A DNA stretch of 64,000 bases from Erythrobasidium yunnanense (GCA_001600175.1 BCJC01000006.1:697968-761967); one strand, 5' to 3'; positions 43,717 through 56,330 are shown, counted from the first letter of the stretch. Numbers and translations: made by a program. Notes: generated by a model not told the origin, from the letters alone.

Positions 43717-45281
43717 ATGCCATCTCCTTTCGTTGAACAGGCTGTTGGTGCCTTACAAGCTACCATCAGTGTCCTACTGGTCCTTCTATACGGCGCCGTT
43801 ACCGTAAAATGGCTAGGGATCATCACGAGCGATACAGTCGATAAGATGACGAAATTAGGCACGAATATCCTGCTACCGTGTAGGCAGAGCGTGTTACAAG
43901 TCTATGCAAAGCCAATGTCTGGTCTTCAGGTCTTCTGTTCACCGAAATGGGCAAGGAATCTTCTGCCGAAAAGCTCAGGCAATATTGGATTCTGCCAGTC
44001 TTCACGCTTTCTTTCACCTTCCTATCTGTCCTATACGCTTTTGTCGGAGTGCGAATACTCAAGATCGCGCCGCAATGGATGTATCCGGCTGCCGGTGCGT
44101 TGCTGATGCAGACCGCAAGAACTGATTGGAAGATCGCTGATTCATATGATCATCCCCTTATGCAGCCTTCCCAAACATGCTTTCCTTGCCCCTGCTCATG
44201 CTCGAATCTTTGGCGCGGACGGGCGCGATCGATAAGCTGCTGAATGGCAAGAGCGATACTGTGGAAGCTGCTCTAAGCAGAGGCAAGGTCTACTTCCTCG
44301 TCAATGTATGTGATGCTTCCTCCACCACTTTCTATACTATTCTTACCAGCTTTCTATACTACTTTTCCAAATTCCCCTTGAAAGGGTCTGGCCGGCAACA
44401 TCATCCGCTTCGCACTAGGGCCATACTTGCTGAAGCCTGATGGAGATGACGACAAGCCTACTCCTGCTACCAGAGATGCCGAAAGACAGCCACTTTTAGG
44501 TGGAATACAGCCTGGACAGCCGATTCCTAATCTGCATTCGCGGTATATCGACGAAGAGACCACCAAAGCCGAAAAGACTAAGCGTGTGCTGGCGAAGATT
44601 CGAGAGTTCTGTAAGCTCTGATCTCTGCGCCCAATTCGCAAGAAAGCTAATCATATTTCTTCGCAAGTCAACCCACCTTTGATTGCCGGACTGCTAGCTG
44701 TCTTTTTCGGGCTCATACCGGGTACTCGACACCTGCTTTTCGAGGAAGAAGGCGCACTCAACGCGTCTTTCACCCAATCTATCAAGAAACTTGGCCAACT
44801 TTACGCATCGATGCAGCTTTTCATCTTAGGTGGTAAACTCGTGTCAAACAACTATGCCTCACCTGCGTGTATCTGGACTGCTACTGACTGGCTTTGAACC
44901 GTAGTGCGGGTCGTGCGAAGATGCTGCCGCTGGCTTATCTCTTCTTATGGCGGTTCTTCTTGGTCCCTCTTGCCAGCATAGGCATTGTATATGGCTTACG
45001 GTCTCGCTTTCCAAACTATATTAAGCACGATCCGATGCTGGACTTCGTGTTGGCAATATGCCATACTGGTCCTCCTGCAATTACGCTCGCCGCGATGGCG
45101 GATATGTCAGGCTTGAATGAGACAGAGCAAGGCACTATTGCAACTGTCCTTCTAGCGAGCTATATCGTAACGCCCCTCTTGTCTCTCAGCGTCAGCACAA
45201 TCATGCTGTTCATTGTGAGTTCATTTGATCTGCAGAGACTGACCGAATACTGACATATTCTCACAGAGTAAGCTGTATTGA
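43717..45281 (+). CDS. Auxin-efflux-carrier-like (AEC/PIN-like) membrane transporter
   Basis: This is a fungal member of the auxin efflux carrier family, with about ten helices in two halves around a cytosolic loop. The start reads MPSPFVEQAVGALQATISVL. Splicing after KLGTNILLPC gives LLFTEMGKESSAEKLRQYW. PNMLSLPLLMLESLARTGAI and a KVYFLVNV segment follow. The loop holds Asp/Glu-rich and Gln-rich stretches (ATRDAERQPLLGGIQPGQP). The second half has NPPLIAGLLAVFFGLIPGTR, LGQLYASMQLFILGGKLV and DPMLDFVLAICHTGPPAITL, followed by TIATVLLASYIVTPLLSLSV. The short last exon gives SKLY and a stop at 45281. Fungal homologues are thought to sit in the ER or plasma membrane; their substrates are mostly unknown. 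Confidence 0.85.
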
Positions 45282-45727
45282 AAGCATGAGCAAATCTCAG
45301 TAGGCTGTGTATAACGCATTTTGTACAAGATCTTTACATCCCCGATGCGAAAGAAGAATCCATCACATAGCAATAGCTGGGTCATTGAGTGTGAAGCCAC
45401 AACGAGAGTCTTCCACCAACGCTGCAATTTATGTTGACAGGCCGTGTCATACCACTTGATCAGTGCCTGTCGCCACGATGCTATTTCTGACGCGCAAACG
45501 GCTGCAGCGCCAAATTCTTCGAGCTGTGTAGAATTGAGGCCGAGTATGCAGTTCGTTCTTCTGCGCATTCTTGCTTGCTTGTTCTCAACTTGATACCAAC
45601 TCGTCAAGCTTGGCCGTCTGCACGGTCCTTCTACATTCTCTTTGGCCTGCGGTGTTTGGATTCTGCTTGACTTCTCAACGAACTCTGCAAGCTTGGATTG
45701 CAGCAAGATCTCTGAAACCGCGTCAAG
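45282..45727. other. Intergenic region, 446 bases
   Basis: This is the promoter and leader of the GH5 glucanase gene plus the 3' flank of the AEC gene. A 205-codon minus-strand open frame crosses it and the start of the glucanase. It has no domain signal and was rejected. No TATA box stood out. Confidence 0.45.
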
Positions 45728-48234
45728 ATGGCAGATTCGCCGCGCTTCTCGTCGTCTGCGGATCACTACCCACCGTACAATGCGTTGACCTACCAGGAAA
45801 ACAACGCCTCGAGCGACTATCTGGGCGGGCGCGACCATCTGGGATATCAGAATAACGACAGTTCAGCATTCTTGAGCAGTAGCCAGGCTTCGACGCGCGC
45901 CGCTCCCTATGGTGACAAGTACTCGGATGGTTACGATGGACCGCCTGAGGCCATGCTCCAGCAACACGCAAATGTCGGTCGCAAGCGATCAGGAGCAACA
46001 GGAATCATGGCACCCAAGAACAGGAAGTGGTTGATAGCAGGCGGTATAGGCCTGCTCGTAATCGCCATTGCCGGCGTAGTAGGAGGCATAGTCGCATCCA
46101 AGAAGTCATCTTCCAGTGCAAGCGAGTCGAGAAATGATCCACTCGGGTCAGCTGGAGCATCAGCAACAAGCGGAAGCAATAGCGCCGAAGCTGTACAGAA
46201 CTCCGCTCTGATGGGCGGGAACGGCTCGACCATAGTAACCGAGAAGGGCGTCTCCTTCACTTACGTCAACAACTTTGGCGGATACTGGTCCTCTGCGCCT
46301 TTCGATGATTCTGCACGGCCGAACTCTTGGGTCCCCGCGCTCAACGAGAGCTGGGACTATACGACCGACAAGTACGCGACTTTGGCGATCTACATGCCAT
46401 ACCAGGCTGAACAAGTGACTTTACAGAATATACGGTGTCAATATCGGTGGATGGCTCGTGCTAGAGCCCTTCATTGTCCCAGGCGCCTTCGAGCCATACG
46501 AGAACGATACCGAGCCAGCAGTCGATGAGTATACGCTCATGCAGAAGCTGGGCGATAACGCTACAGCATTCATGACCGACCACTACGAGAACTTCATAAC
46601 CGAACAAGACTTCGCAGAGATCGCCGGAGCGGGTCTGTCTTGGGTCAGAATAGCAATGCCGTTCTGGGCTATCGAGACAATCGAGGGCGAGCCGTTCGTG
46701 GAGGGTTTAGCGTGGAAGTACCTTCTCAAGTTAGTGAACCGCATTTGCTAGACCGGATGGATAGTTGCTGATCGCTTTTCACAGAGGCCTGACGTGGGCA
46801 CGCAAGTACGGCCTGCGCGTCAACCTGGATCTGCACGCTGTGCCTGGGTCGCAGAACGCGTGGAAGTAAGTATTCAAACTTAACACGTAAATGTCTGCTG
46901 AATCCGCTGCTCCTAGTCATTCTGGCAGACTTGGAGTCCTAAACTTCCTGAACAGTACGAACGGCATATTCAACGCAGAGCGAACCCTGAACTACATCCG
47001 AACTCTCACCGAGTTCGTGATGCAGCCAGAATACCGAAATCTGGTCCCCATGTTTAGCATAATCAACGAACCACGAGTGGATATCATCGGCAACCAAACG
47101 ATCCGGGAATTCTATCTTCAAGCATACACCATGATTCGAGACATCACGGGCACAGGAGAAGGGAACGGTCCATTTATCAGCTTCCACGACGGCTTCCAAG
47201 GTTTCGGAACTTGGGCTGGCTTCTTGCCTGGATGTGATAGATGCGCGATGGACCAGCATAATTATATGGCTTTCGCGACGCCCAACAATGATTCCGTCTC
47301 GTACGATTCGGCGAAGCCTTGTGCTTTCTGGGCCAATCAGTTTTACGCATCGCAGCAGAATTTCGGTCTCTCATATTCGGGTGAATGGGCCCTGGACATC
47401 AATGATTGTGGAGTCTATCTCAACAATGTAGGTAACGGTGCCAGGTACGATGGAACCTACATCGCGCCAGGCGCAACAACGCCTCTATTCCCAGCCGTAG
47501 GAGATTGCAGCCGGTGGAACGAATGGTGGAATTGGGATGATAACCTCAAGCAGCAATATCAGCAAGTCGCCTATGGACACATGGATGCTCTGCAGAACTG
47601 GTTCTTCTGGACATGGACAATTGGCAATTCTGTCAAGACAGGCCGGCCTCCTAATCCGATGTGGAACATGAAACGTGCGTGTGACATCTTTTTGGCATTT
47701 GCTCGATGCTAAACTTGTGTACCCTTCAGTCGGTCTCAAAGAAGGCTACTTCCCCACAGATCCTCGACAAGGCAACGGAGTATGCAAGACTTATCTGGAA
47801 CAACAAGGCTTCACGGCATTGCCGGCCACAGCAACCTTCTCATCCTTCCCATCGCCCTGGATGACAGGAGGTGCCGGCGCAGGTACCATCCCTGCAGACC
47901 AGACCCAGTCCTACGGTACATGGCCGCCTCAGAGCATCGTCACTCTGGGGACAGCTGCAACCAACCTTCCCATCTATACTCAGACTGGTACTCCCATCAC
48001 TTTGTCGGCTACTACGCCTACAGCCTATCCTTCGGGTGCTAAGACAGTGACGCCTGGAAATGGCTGGGCCGTAAAATCTGATTCCGCTCCCGCATACACT
48101 CCTATTGCCGGATGTGTAAGTCCAGACGCTCTAGTACTCCGTTCCAAGCTTAACCTCGTCCTCCGCAGACATATCCCCTGCCTTATGATGGCGTATATGC
48201 ACCAGTTCCCGCAGCGCGCTGCACCGGCGCATAA
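45728..48234 (+). CDS. Membrane-anchored GH5 exo-beta-1,3-glucanase
   Basis: This is a type II membrane glucanase of glycoside hydrolase family 5 (subfamily of fungal exo-1,3-beta-glucanases), for wall glucan remodelling. A cytosolic N terminus of about 95 residues precedes one transmembrane helix (WLIAGGIGLLVIAIAGVVGG) and a Ser/Asn-rich stalk. The catalytic domain begins KIYGVNIGGWLVLEPFIVPG across the first intron and continues LSWVRIAMPFWAIE, then GLRVNLDLHAVPGSQN. The acid/base Glu is in FSIINEPRVD and the nucleophile Glu in LSYSGEWALD. MDQHNYMAF and NWFFWTWTIGNS are also typical. The C-terminal end is Thr/Ser/Pro-rich (LPYDGVYAPVPAARCTGA). There are about six introns and roughly 760 residues. 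The layout resembles ExgD/Exg3-type enzymes. Confidence 0.9.
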
Positions 48235-48477
48235 TAATTCGATAACTGTCGTTCCTTACCCACCCATCTATTCTAGATACGATACCTCCAATGGACTATA
48301 GGTTATGCCCTATGTACGCTCACTCTACGTCTCTATCCGTAGCAGACCCTTTTGCTTTTCTTCACGATCGACCAAGCTAGCTTGACCGAGCGTGTACGTG
48401 TGTACTTTATATAGAGATTTGAAATGTATGGCGTGATATGCGATTGTAGCTTGCTTCGGTTTTGCGTTTGCATTTCC

Positions 48478-50767
48478 TCAGCCTGGTGCCTGCAAGACCT
48501 CCTGCAGCCGCTTCACACGCTCCATGAAAGGCCCAAGCCTGATGTAGAGCTGGAGGGCTATATATTGGCGTGCTTTATTAGCTCGTAAACCGAAGTAACG
48601 CGACCGAAAGAAGATAAGGGCCACAAGCAGGATGACCCATTTCGGCAAGCGTCGAAGCAGCGACATGGCTGACATGTGCACCAAGACGAACGGAGCGGTG
48701 ATACGGGATGTTCTGTCGGGAGCCCAGCGTACGCCTTTTCTGGGTTTTCGCGAGTTCCTCACGCCGTTTGACTTGTCCGCTTGTACTGCATCATGCGATG
48801 TCCTACGGCTTGCTGAGGAGACGGCTCCCCATCTGAACAGCTTGTTCCAGATAAGCTGCCATAGGAGGGCGACGCGCCACTTGATATTCCGATTCAAAGC
48901 CAAAATACGCAGGGCTGCCAGGTACGACAAAGTACGGAGGAGATCCCTCTTACGACGCCTAGAATGGTAGGGCCGTGGATGAGGTAGTTTCAAGCCGCCA
49001 ATAGATTCGGCTGCTACATAGCGTGTTGCTGGATATCCATAGAAGGGGTTGTTACTATTATAGGGAGACTTGCAGGCAGATTATCAATCACCGTATCAAT
49101 CACCGAACAAAGCTTCGGTTACAGTGACGACTCACGACGTGACCAGACACTTGTCCTGGCCTAGCTGTGGAGGTAGGCTGCCCGCGTTGTAGCTGAGTTC
49201 GAAGCTGCGACAGGCGGTCTTGCCGTGATCCAGTCTCTTCTATATGGTCTTGCATGTCCAGGCTCGCACTTCGGTCAATACGATGCGTCGGAGATGCAGC
49301 ATCTAGTGCATCAATATCGGTATCGGATCCATCAGACTCTTTGTCCCAGTGACCTCCGTCATCATTCGCGTCTACTTCCTCATCAGAGTCATCGTCGTAG
49401 AAGGTATCCAAGCTATTGTCGTTCGTCGCTTGTACAGCTTGGCGAAAATCTCCGATAGACTGTGCCTGTGGTGGTCTTGGGAGTGTGCACATGGGAATCT
49501 CCGGGCTAGAGACCAGCGAAGTCGGTCGAGTAGCATTTCGAGATCTCGTATCGATTGTGCTGGTCATGTCCAGCCAGCTGGGATGGCGAATACCCGCTCC
49601 CAGTTTGCTATGTCCTGGAAGATTAGGTGTCGAAGACTTGGGTGACTTAGAAGAGAAAGACAGCCGAGGCGTATTCGGCATAGAATAGAAGGTATCGTGG
49701 AGCGACTCGGCTGATGCGACTCGAGAAAGGGCTGGAGATGGCGCAAGTGAGCGAGACGGCGTTGACATGTGATGTCTAAGGTAGTAGGATGGCCGGCCGT
49801 GTTTTTGGAGAATATGATTGTTTGATAGGCGATACTGATATTGGACAGAACCACCATGCTCTATCAGAGGAAGCTAGATCAGCAAGTGAAAAGGGACAGA
49901 GAGTTAAATATACTAACCGCTCAGAATACTCTCTCGGTCGAAGTACTCAAACAGTTCCTCGCCGGAAGGAAAGAGTATTCGGTCAAGTGCGACTCGCGGT
50001 AGCACCTTTTTCGAGATTGCCCATAGTCCAGCATACGCCCATCCGTAGTTGAGCACGTATACAGCTGCCACCATTCCAGGAAAGTGGTTCTTTAGGAGAT
50101 CTACCACGAAAGGTAAGATCTCTATCTCCAGGTTAGACAGATTTGCGCCAGCCAGATCCAGGAGGAATACGATCTGTACGTGCGGATTCGACTCCGCATC
50201 GCGTACGCCTAGCTCTGCCAAGTAACGACGTATGACTTCTAGGTTGAAAGCGATGTATTCTTTCAAGCTATCTAGGGAGCCATCTTCCGTTCGCGTGACA
50301 TGCTTGAGGTTGATTACAGACGCCGGCCTGCCGAACTTGTCTGAAAGAGAGGGATGTACGTATATGAGAGGCTTCTCGGTGTAGAACGGGTCGAGTGAAG
50401 ACGGTGAGATTCTGTCGGAGTGCTCAGCCCGGTGTTCAGGGCTCAAGAGATGGTAGTCGCTAAGCTACGGCAGTATTACTTACAGATCCAAGGAAGAGGT
50501 GAGACGCCATGTCAGAGTCTTGCGAAGCAGCTCGCTAGCCAACAGAGGATCGAAATGGGCCTTGCGAAGGAAACGGAACACGGTGACGCGGTCATCAAGA
50601 AAGGCAAGAGCACGCTGTGTCGCGTTGCTGGCATCGAAATCTTGCGCCAACTGAGGGACAAGGGTAGCTATCGCGTCGGCCTGAACTTCGAGCGTTTGGT
50701 CCAGATGCTCATGGTAAAGGTTGTTGATAACCTCGAAACGCTCTTGCAGCGAGGCTAAGTTGACCAT
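48478..50767 (-). CDS. CRAL-TRIO (Sec14-like) domain protein with membrane-associated tail
   Basis: This is a lipid-binding CRAL-TRIO protein. The start ATG is at 50767 (MVNLASLQERFEVINNLYHE). The CRAL-TRIO N-terminal lobe includes VTVFRFLRKAHFDPLLASEL. After an intron the core domain reads KPLIYVHPSLSDKFGRPASV, then HVQIVFLLDLAGANLSNLEI and FPGMVAAVYVLNYGWAYAGL, and it ends at the FDRESILSG helix. A long Ser/Asp-rich linker follows. It splices in phase to SPYNSNNPFYGYPATRYVAA, a motif I associate with fungal CRAL-TRIO relatives, and then to a basic, partly hydrophobic C terminus (KWVILLVALIFFRSRYFG) that could insert in or lie on a membrane. Ligand and organelle are not readable. Convergent with the glucanase. 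Confidence 0.78.
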
Positions 50768-51025
50768 AGCATTGGTGTCGTCTTCTGCTTGCCCTTCGTT
50801 ATGCAACCGTCATCCGGTTGGCGAGTACCGGTTGCTCGAAGCGCAAGGTTGTCGCAAAATGAAAGCATGAAGCTACGATGTAGTATCCATAACCTTTACA
50901 ACACCGTGATATAGTACCGAATTCTTGGAAGCACAACAATATCCAGGAAGACTTGCCTCTACGCGATGTACTTTCTGAAAGGTAGCGTAAAGTCAGCTAG
51001 ATTCGCAAGAAGCAGGAAAGTTAGC

Positions 51026-52057
51026 TTAGACATACTGCAAGAATCGCTTGTGGAATTGCGTCCTGATCAAATCGTTGACGAACTCGTTGCGCGGCTCATC
51101 CGACTTTACAGCTTGATTCTTGAAGATAACATCGTCGTCCCAACGCTTCTTGATTTGGAAGCTAGACGCTGATGATCCGCCAGGAGAATTGTAGGACTTG
51201 TTTCCGGACAGAGCTGCTTGCAGGTTGAGTAGAGGGTTCCCGCTTGCTGCTGCCTCTTCGGCGCCAACGGCATCGGATGCAGCACGTTCGCGCTCCTAAG
51301 TAAAAATAGACGGTAAGCATAAGCCGTGATGTGCATGCGTACAGCGCGAAGCGCCCGTACCTGCTTAGCCTTCTCCTCCGCTCTCTCTCGCTTGATCTTT
51401 TCAAGCTCTCTCAGGAGCTCAGCCGTCTCGTCTTCATCGTCATCCTCATCTTCGTCCGAGTCATCATCATCGTCATCATCGTCTGCACCGTTTGCTGATG
51501 CTGCGTTGCCGTTCACTGAAGTGGACTCGTCTGCTCTCCCTTTGCCTTTGCTGGATGAGGCGGCCGCAGGCGCTGGTGGAGCATCGTCGTCCTTATCATC
51601 ATCTTGCTCCTCATCGCTATCATCCCGGTCGAGCTCTGCTGCTTCTTCGATGAGTTTGCGTCTTTTCGCTGCCTGTTCGTCCTCGACAGCCTGTGTTGCG
51701 CCAGCAGGTGCGCCTTCAACGAGACCAGCTTTGATTTGATTTGCTGTATCCTCATCATCATCTGCCGCCGTTATGCCTTTACGCTTGTTTCGTGCAGCCT
51801 GCTCAGCCTTTTCGAGCTCCCGCTTGAGATCTCTCCTGCTGATGTCGCTGGACGTCCCTTGACCAGGCTGTCTGAACTTGAGCTTTGTGTAGCTATTGAC
51901 ATCTTTCACTGAAACTTGACGGGATCCGCTGCCGACATCCCGAGCTTGCGCTGGCTAGAATGTCCAGAAGTTGCACAACGAGACTCCCCGTTAGCAGTGT
52001 TATAATACGTTCGAGTATGCAACCTACCGCCCATGTAGGTCTATGAGCTGTAGACAT
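51026..52057 (-). CDS. CWC15: Spliceosomal protein Cwc15
   Basis: This is a component of the Prp19-associated (NTC-related) complex at the active spliceosome. Exon 1 (52057 down to 52028) gives MSTAHRPTWA. After an intron the protein reads PAQARDVGSGSRQVSVKDVN, then SYTKLKFRQPGQG. The middle is a long Asp/Glu tract (DDDDDDDDSDEDEDDDEDE) with a coiled-coil ELLRELEKIKRERAEEK segment. The conserved C-terminal part comes from a further exon: GNPLLNLQAAL, FQIKKRWDDDVIFKNQAV and FVNDLIRTQFHKRFLQYV with the stop at 51026. The acidic codon repeat (GAT/GAC) makes a simple-sequence run around 51421-51483. The gene is full-length and looks fully functional. Confidence 0.93.
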
Positions 52058-52242
52058 GTTGGAGGGTCAAGTTGTATCGATGAGTTGGGCAAGGGTTGAA
52101 GGCAGAGAGACGGAAGATGCGAATGAACCTTGATAACTGCGGCACATTGCTAACGAGATCAACAAGTAGTACTGCGATGACTACGTACAACGGGCCTTCC
52201 TGGGCTTTAGACTCGATTAGGGTATATTTTGAACTATCGAAG

Positions 52243-53701
52243 CTAGCACTGATAGTCGCGCACTGCGGCTTGCAGAAGTAACAAGAAGGCCTGGCCTTCC
52301 GGAGATCTATCTGTTGAGACATGAAACTCCAATGGATCCGCTGTCGATGCGAGCCTGGATCCAGACGGGTCAGCCAAAGCCCAAGCTGGCATAGGAGCAG
52401 GCCACCCACCAGCTCGTATGTGGGGTCACTTTGTTGTACACCGCTTGCCGTATCCGCTCAGCAGTCTCGATGTTCTTGTCTGCGTTCTCAAGGATATTTA
52501 AGGATGCCGCTCGATATATGGCAGAAAGGATTAGAGCTGTCGAAGCACTATCGTCGAAGGTGTCTTGCTGTTCATAGACATTCGGCAAGAGGTTGGAGGT
52601 GGGCTGTCGGCTATATTAGCATGTCTGCGCGACATTCGAGCTGCAATAACTCACGTTGACCCGCTGTAAGACGGCTGTAATAATCTGATTCGCCCATCTC
52701 GCCATGTCAGAAAGTTCGCTTTGTAGCTCCGATCTGAATTGCGAATGGTACAGCGTCGCATACGACCTGACTATGCCAGCGAGTGTCCAGCCTATCCCAG
52801 TACTCCAAAGCTTGTTGTCCTCCCAATTACCACGCTTGACATGTCTCCATAGATCGGTATCTGGATCTCTCAGGATAGTTCTGTATGCTTTAATCTGCTT
52901 GTGCGTCTCGCGAGCCAGCGAGATGTCTTTATGCAGGACAGCATATTGCGAGAGGAAGGGTGGGACCATGTAGAGCCAATCAGACCAGGCTTGGAAAGGC
53001 TCGTTATTTGGCCGGTGACTGATAGCTCCTGTCTCTGGATCCCTCGGCAGCTGCTTGAGCAGGTAATCTTTCTGTCTGTCCAGGTATTTCCCGTATGCAT
53101 CGTCTTCTGCCTCGGCGGTGGAGGACGCAGCATAGAAAGCGACTCCCAAGCTTGCTGCATCCCCTGCTGCACCGCCTTGCACATCCACAAGCTGTTGGGC
53201 ATCTGGTCCCAATTTCGCAAGCCAGATGTTCGCAACATCTATCACGCCAGCGAGCTCATCGCCTGCGTCTCTTGGTACGTTGTAGAGATGCGAGAAGACA
53301 GAGGAAGATGGTGCATCGAGCTCTAGCAAGGCTTCTGCCTGTGTTCCAGCCACCCATGAATCTGGCGCTGTTTCTGCCAGGTTCTTCTTGATACGGTTGA
53401 TAACGGAATCATCTAAGCCAGATGATATTGTGCATGCACTTGCGTTGCCTGCGTTTGGCACATTCGCGGTTGGCCTATTTATCTTATTCGAGATGGCGGA
53501 TCTGTCGCCCGAAGACGTCGAAGAGGTGACGTTGAGGTTGATAGCCGCGACGCGTACTCGACTTGCAAGTGTGTCTACTTGACGCTTGTCGAGTCTGCTC
53601 TTGCCAGAGCGTGCATGATTTATCGGAATTGAGCTGTGCGCCTCGACCAGCATAGACGAGCTCGCCAGGAGCGGTACTGCCAGAACGAGTAACTTGACCA
53701 T
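52243..53701 (-). CDS. Secreted GH105-like six-hairpin hydrolase, copy 1
   Basis: This is a secreted alpha/alpha-barrel glycosidase of the GH105/GH88 type (unsaturated rhamnogalacturonyl hydrolase-like). A signal peptide (MVKLLVLAVPLLASSSMLVEA) is followed by a propeptide with a dibasic KR site near residue 40. The core shows KKNLAETAPDSWVAGTQAEA, GGAAGDAASLGVAFYA, GAISHRPNNEPFQAW-SDWLYM (the Asp in the WxDxLYM-type motif is the likely catalytic acid), PPFLSQYAV, and LWSTGIGWTLAGIVRSY. Removing two late introns gives TFDDSASTALILSAIYRAAS, then TSWLASTADPLEFHVSTDRS and a final FLLLLQAAVRDYQC. It is a tandem duplicate of the gene at 54366-55739. Substrate specificity is uncertain. Fungal GH105 usually acts on pectin or related uronic-acid polymers. 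Confidence 0.8.
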
Positions 53702-54365
53702 GGTTACTTCAACTTCAGATGGACAGGTTGGCAGAACGAGAAAGGCAGTCAGCAGTCATGCTGCGCTTGACCCCTGCGCCAAGGCTGAAAGAGAAGGCAT
53801 GCATGGGACAAAGGCATGTCGACGTTTGTTTGGCGTTATCCATCCTGTTCTTGATGGAACTGATGCATGTCGACGATGTGATAGCTGCACTTAGCAGGCG
53901 GAAGTCGAAATCGCCTTTGCGTTTGACTTTGGCGACCTGTCGCATCAGCTCTTTACAGCTTGCAAGAGATCGTCCAGCTATTCGAGAGAGACAGAAAGGT
54001 CTGTAAATGCTGCTTCCGCTTCCGTCCAAGCCAGTCGATAAATGCATTGCTATTAGCAAGTCGTGAACCTGGATGTGAAATGTCAAGATCGAGTTCGCGG
54101 AGTCAAACGTTGCTATCAATGAAGAGTGGGTAGATGTGAAAGTCTGTCAATACTGCCATTGCTGCCATCACCAGCTATCATACGTCGGATCACTTGGCAA
54201 TTCAGGGAGCTTTGCGCCTGCATGCGCGAACAACGAGCTCGACCTACGATTTTAGAATATAAAAGAGTGTGGTATAGTACTATATAACGTGCCGCTCAAC
54301 TTTGCGCGCGAATGTCCGTCAAATGAGGAATAATGGGCATCTGTGAAAGGACGGTCTGATGCCAG
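53702..54365. other. Intergenic region between GH105-like copies, 664 bases
   Basis: This holds the promoter of copy 1 and the 3' flank of copy 2. Open frames on both strands (for example 53719-54006 plus and 54119-53715 minus) overlap one another and show no family signal. No RNA gene or repeat was recognised. Confidence 0.45.
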
Positions 54366-55739
54366 CTAAGTTTCGCAGTGATAGCCGTTGATAGATGCCT
54401 CGAGAAGTAGCAAGAACGCCATGCTCTCAGGAGACTTCTCTGTCAAGACTTCCCAATCGAGTGGGTTGACCGCCGATGAGATCCTGTAGAGCCCATTAGC
54501 ACTGCACCAGGTTGTGAACACTGAAGGCGACACTTACCATCCAGACTCGGTATCGATCTTACTGTAAACTACTTTGCGAATATCTTCGGCTTGCGAAATT
54601 AGGGCCGCTTTGTTGGTCAGGATGTTGAGCGAGGCCATGCGGTAGACAGTAGCCAGGATCAATGCCGTAGAAGCACTGTCGCCGAACGTCGTCTCAACTT
54701 TGTAAGCGTTGGGAAGCAAGCCAGATTCCTACGGAGAAAGACATTCTTAGCAGAAGATTGCGATACTTGACCGAAGAGTACTCACATGAGGTCGTGACAT
54801 TGTCGCAGCGATGATATCGTTTGCCCAGGTTGCGAGATCCTCCAACTCGCGTTGAAGTAAGCCCCTAAGGACAGAGTGCTGCAGAGTAGCGTACACTCTT
54901 GCAATTCCCGCTACAGCCCAGGCCATTCCAGTGCCCCAGAGCTTTTCGTCTCCCCAGTAGCCTCCTCTAACATGATGCCAGAGATTAGTCTCGGGATCGA
55001 TCAAGAGCGTTCGGTATGCCTGGATCTGCTTGTATGCCTCCCTAGCGACAGCAAGATCGTGATGCTTGACTGCATACTCGGCCAAGAATGGAGGAACCAT
55101 GTAGACAAAGTCGTCCCAAGCCTGGAATGGCTCCTCTACAGGTCGATGACTGATTGCTCCAGTGACATTGTCTCGCGGAACTACGTTGATAAGGTAGTCC
55201 TTCTGTCGCTTGAGGTACTTTGCGTAGTTCGCGCGCTCGGAACCTTTCGATTTTTGCTCGGCTAATAAGAAGGCTACGCCCAAGCTTGCGGCGTCTCCTG
55301 CTGCTCCGCCTGGGATGTCGGCCAGCTGCTGCGAGTCTGGCTTGAGCTGGTCGGCCCAATATTTGGCGATGCCCAACACGCCTGAGGTGTCTTCTTGACT
55401 AGGGCGGGAAAGTCCAGAAACGGGAGCATACACGCTCTGAGATGGCGCATCGAGTTCGAGCAGAGCCTCTGCTCGAGTACCGGAAACCCAAGAGTCCGTA
55501 GCTGTTTCCGCCAAATTGTTCCTGATGAGATCGATGACAGCATCGTTAAGGCCAGGCGCTATCTTCTTGCAGCCTGGGTTGCTGCCTGGACTAGGCCAGC
55601 TCTTGCGCTTGGAGAGGTCGCCATGGCTGACTTTGGCGATGCGGGAGGGAGCTTTGTGCAGAGCTGGGTGTGTGAGAGCGGCATTGGAGGACGAAATGAG
55701 CGTGAGGACTGGCAGAGCCAGTACAAGTACGTTGAGCAT
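54366..55739 (-). CDS. Secreted GH105-like six-hairpin hydrolase, copy 2
   Basis: This is the paralogue of the previous enzyme. The ATG at 55739 starts the signal peptide MLNVLVLALPVLTLISSSNA. The core repeats the family pattern: RNNLAETATDSWVSGTRAEA, GGAAGDAASLGVAFLLAEQK, GAISHRPVEEPFQAWDDFVY, MVPPFLAEYAV and LWGTGMAWAVAGIARVYATL. Two introns join SRPH to ESGLLPNAYKVETTFGDSAS and then SKIDTESGW to ISSAVNPLDWEVLTEKSPES. The C terminus AFLLLLEASINGYHCET stops at 54366. Upstream in-frame codons (to 55853) continue with Leu-rich sequence but lack a better start. It shares a 591-base divergent region with urease. Confidence 0.8.
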
Positions 55740-56330
55740 GATGGTACAAGATCGAGTAGTCAGAAGGAGAAGAAGAGCAAAGAAGTGCGAGAGCCATCCT
55801 TTCTTTAGGTGTTCTTCTCTTTGTGGGTTTTCACCGTCCGTGCGGACGCGCAATAGCGTTGGTAGTGCTGCGCCAAATAGAGGTTTCTGTGGGTGCGAAG
55901 CGGATTGATTTGGACAAGGCCGTGTATTCGCTGGTCTTGCACGTCATGGGCTGCGACTGAGGAGAACAGGTTGGCAGGCAGAGGGAACATCCTCGATGCC
56001 TGTCCTCAAGCTATTGCCGCACAAAGTAAAGGCGAGCAGAAGTAGTCAGTGTACAGTGAATGTTATGCGTTCGCGGCATTGGAAATACTCCACATTATGC
56101 AGGTGTTTGAGCTGGCTCTTGCGCGAAAGCAGTGAGAACAAGCTTGAAGTCAGACATAGCAGCCGTAATCTCGAGGGCTGCTCATATGGGGAAGTCATTG
56201 TATAGCGTTTGTTAATATTGCTTGCGATTTGAAGTATCTCGGGACTCGCTTATCGTCGAGCTGCTTCTTCTTGATTTCTCTCGTTCGCATCAGCAGGCCG
56301 TAAGGTCAGCTTCGGTCCATCACTTCTACC
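55740..56330. promoter_or_regulatory. Divergent promoter region between GH105-like copy 2 and urease, 591 bases
   Basis: This must hold both promoters. I see no clear TATA box or long repeat. Open frames inside it are short and overlapping. Nitrogen control of urease through GATA-type sites would be expected in fungi, but I cannot identify a convincing site cluster by eye. Confidence 0.45.

Noticed and set aside
45221-45838. 205-codon minus-strand open frame over the GH5 promoter
   Set aside because: It overlaps the start of a well-supported glucanase gene and has no family signal.
51421-51483. GAT/GAC simple repeat as a possible microsatellite element
   Set aside because: It is simply the acidic coding tract of CWC15.
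53715-54119. 134-codon minus-strand frame between the GH105-like genes
   Set aside because: It overlaps an opposing frame and has no recognisable motif or splice partners.
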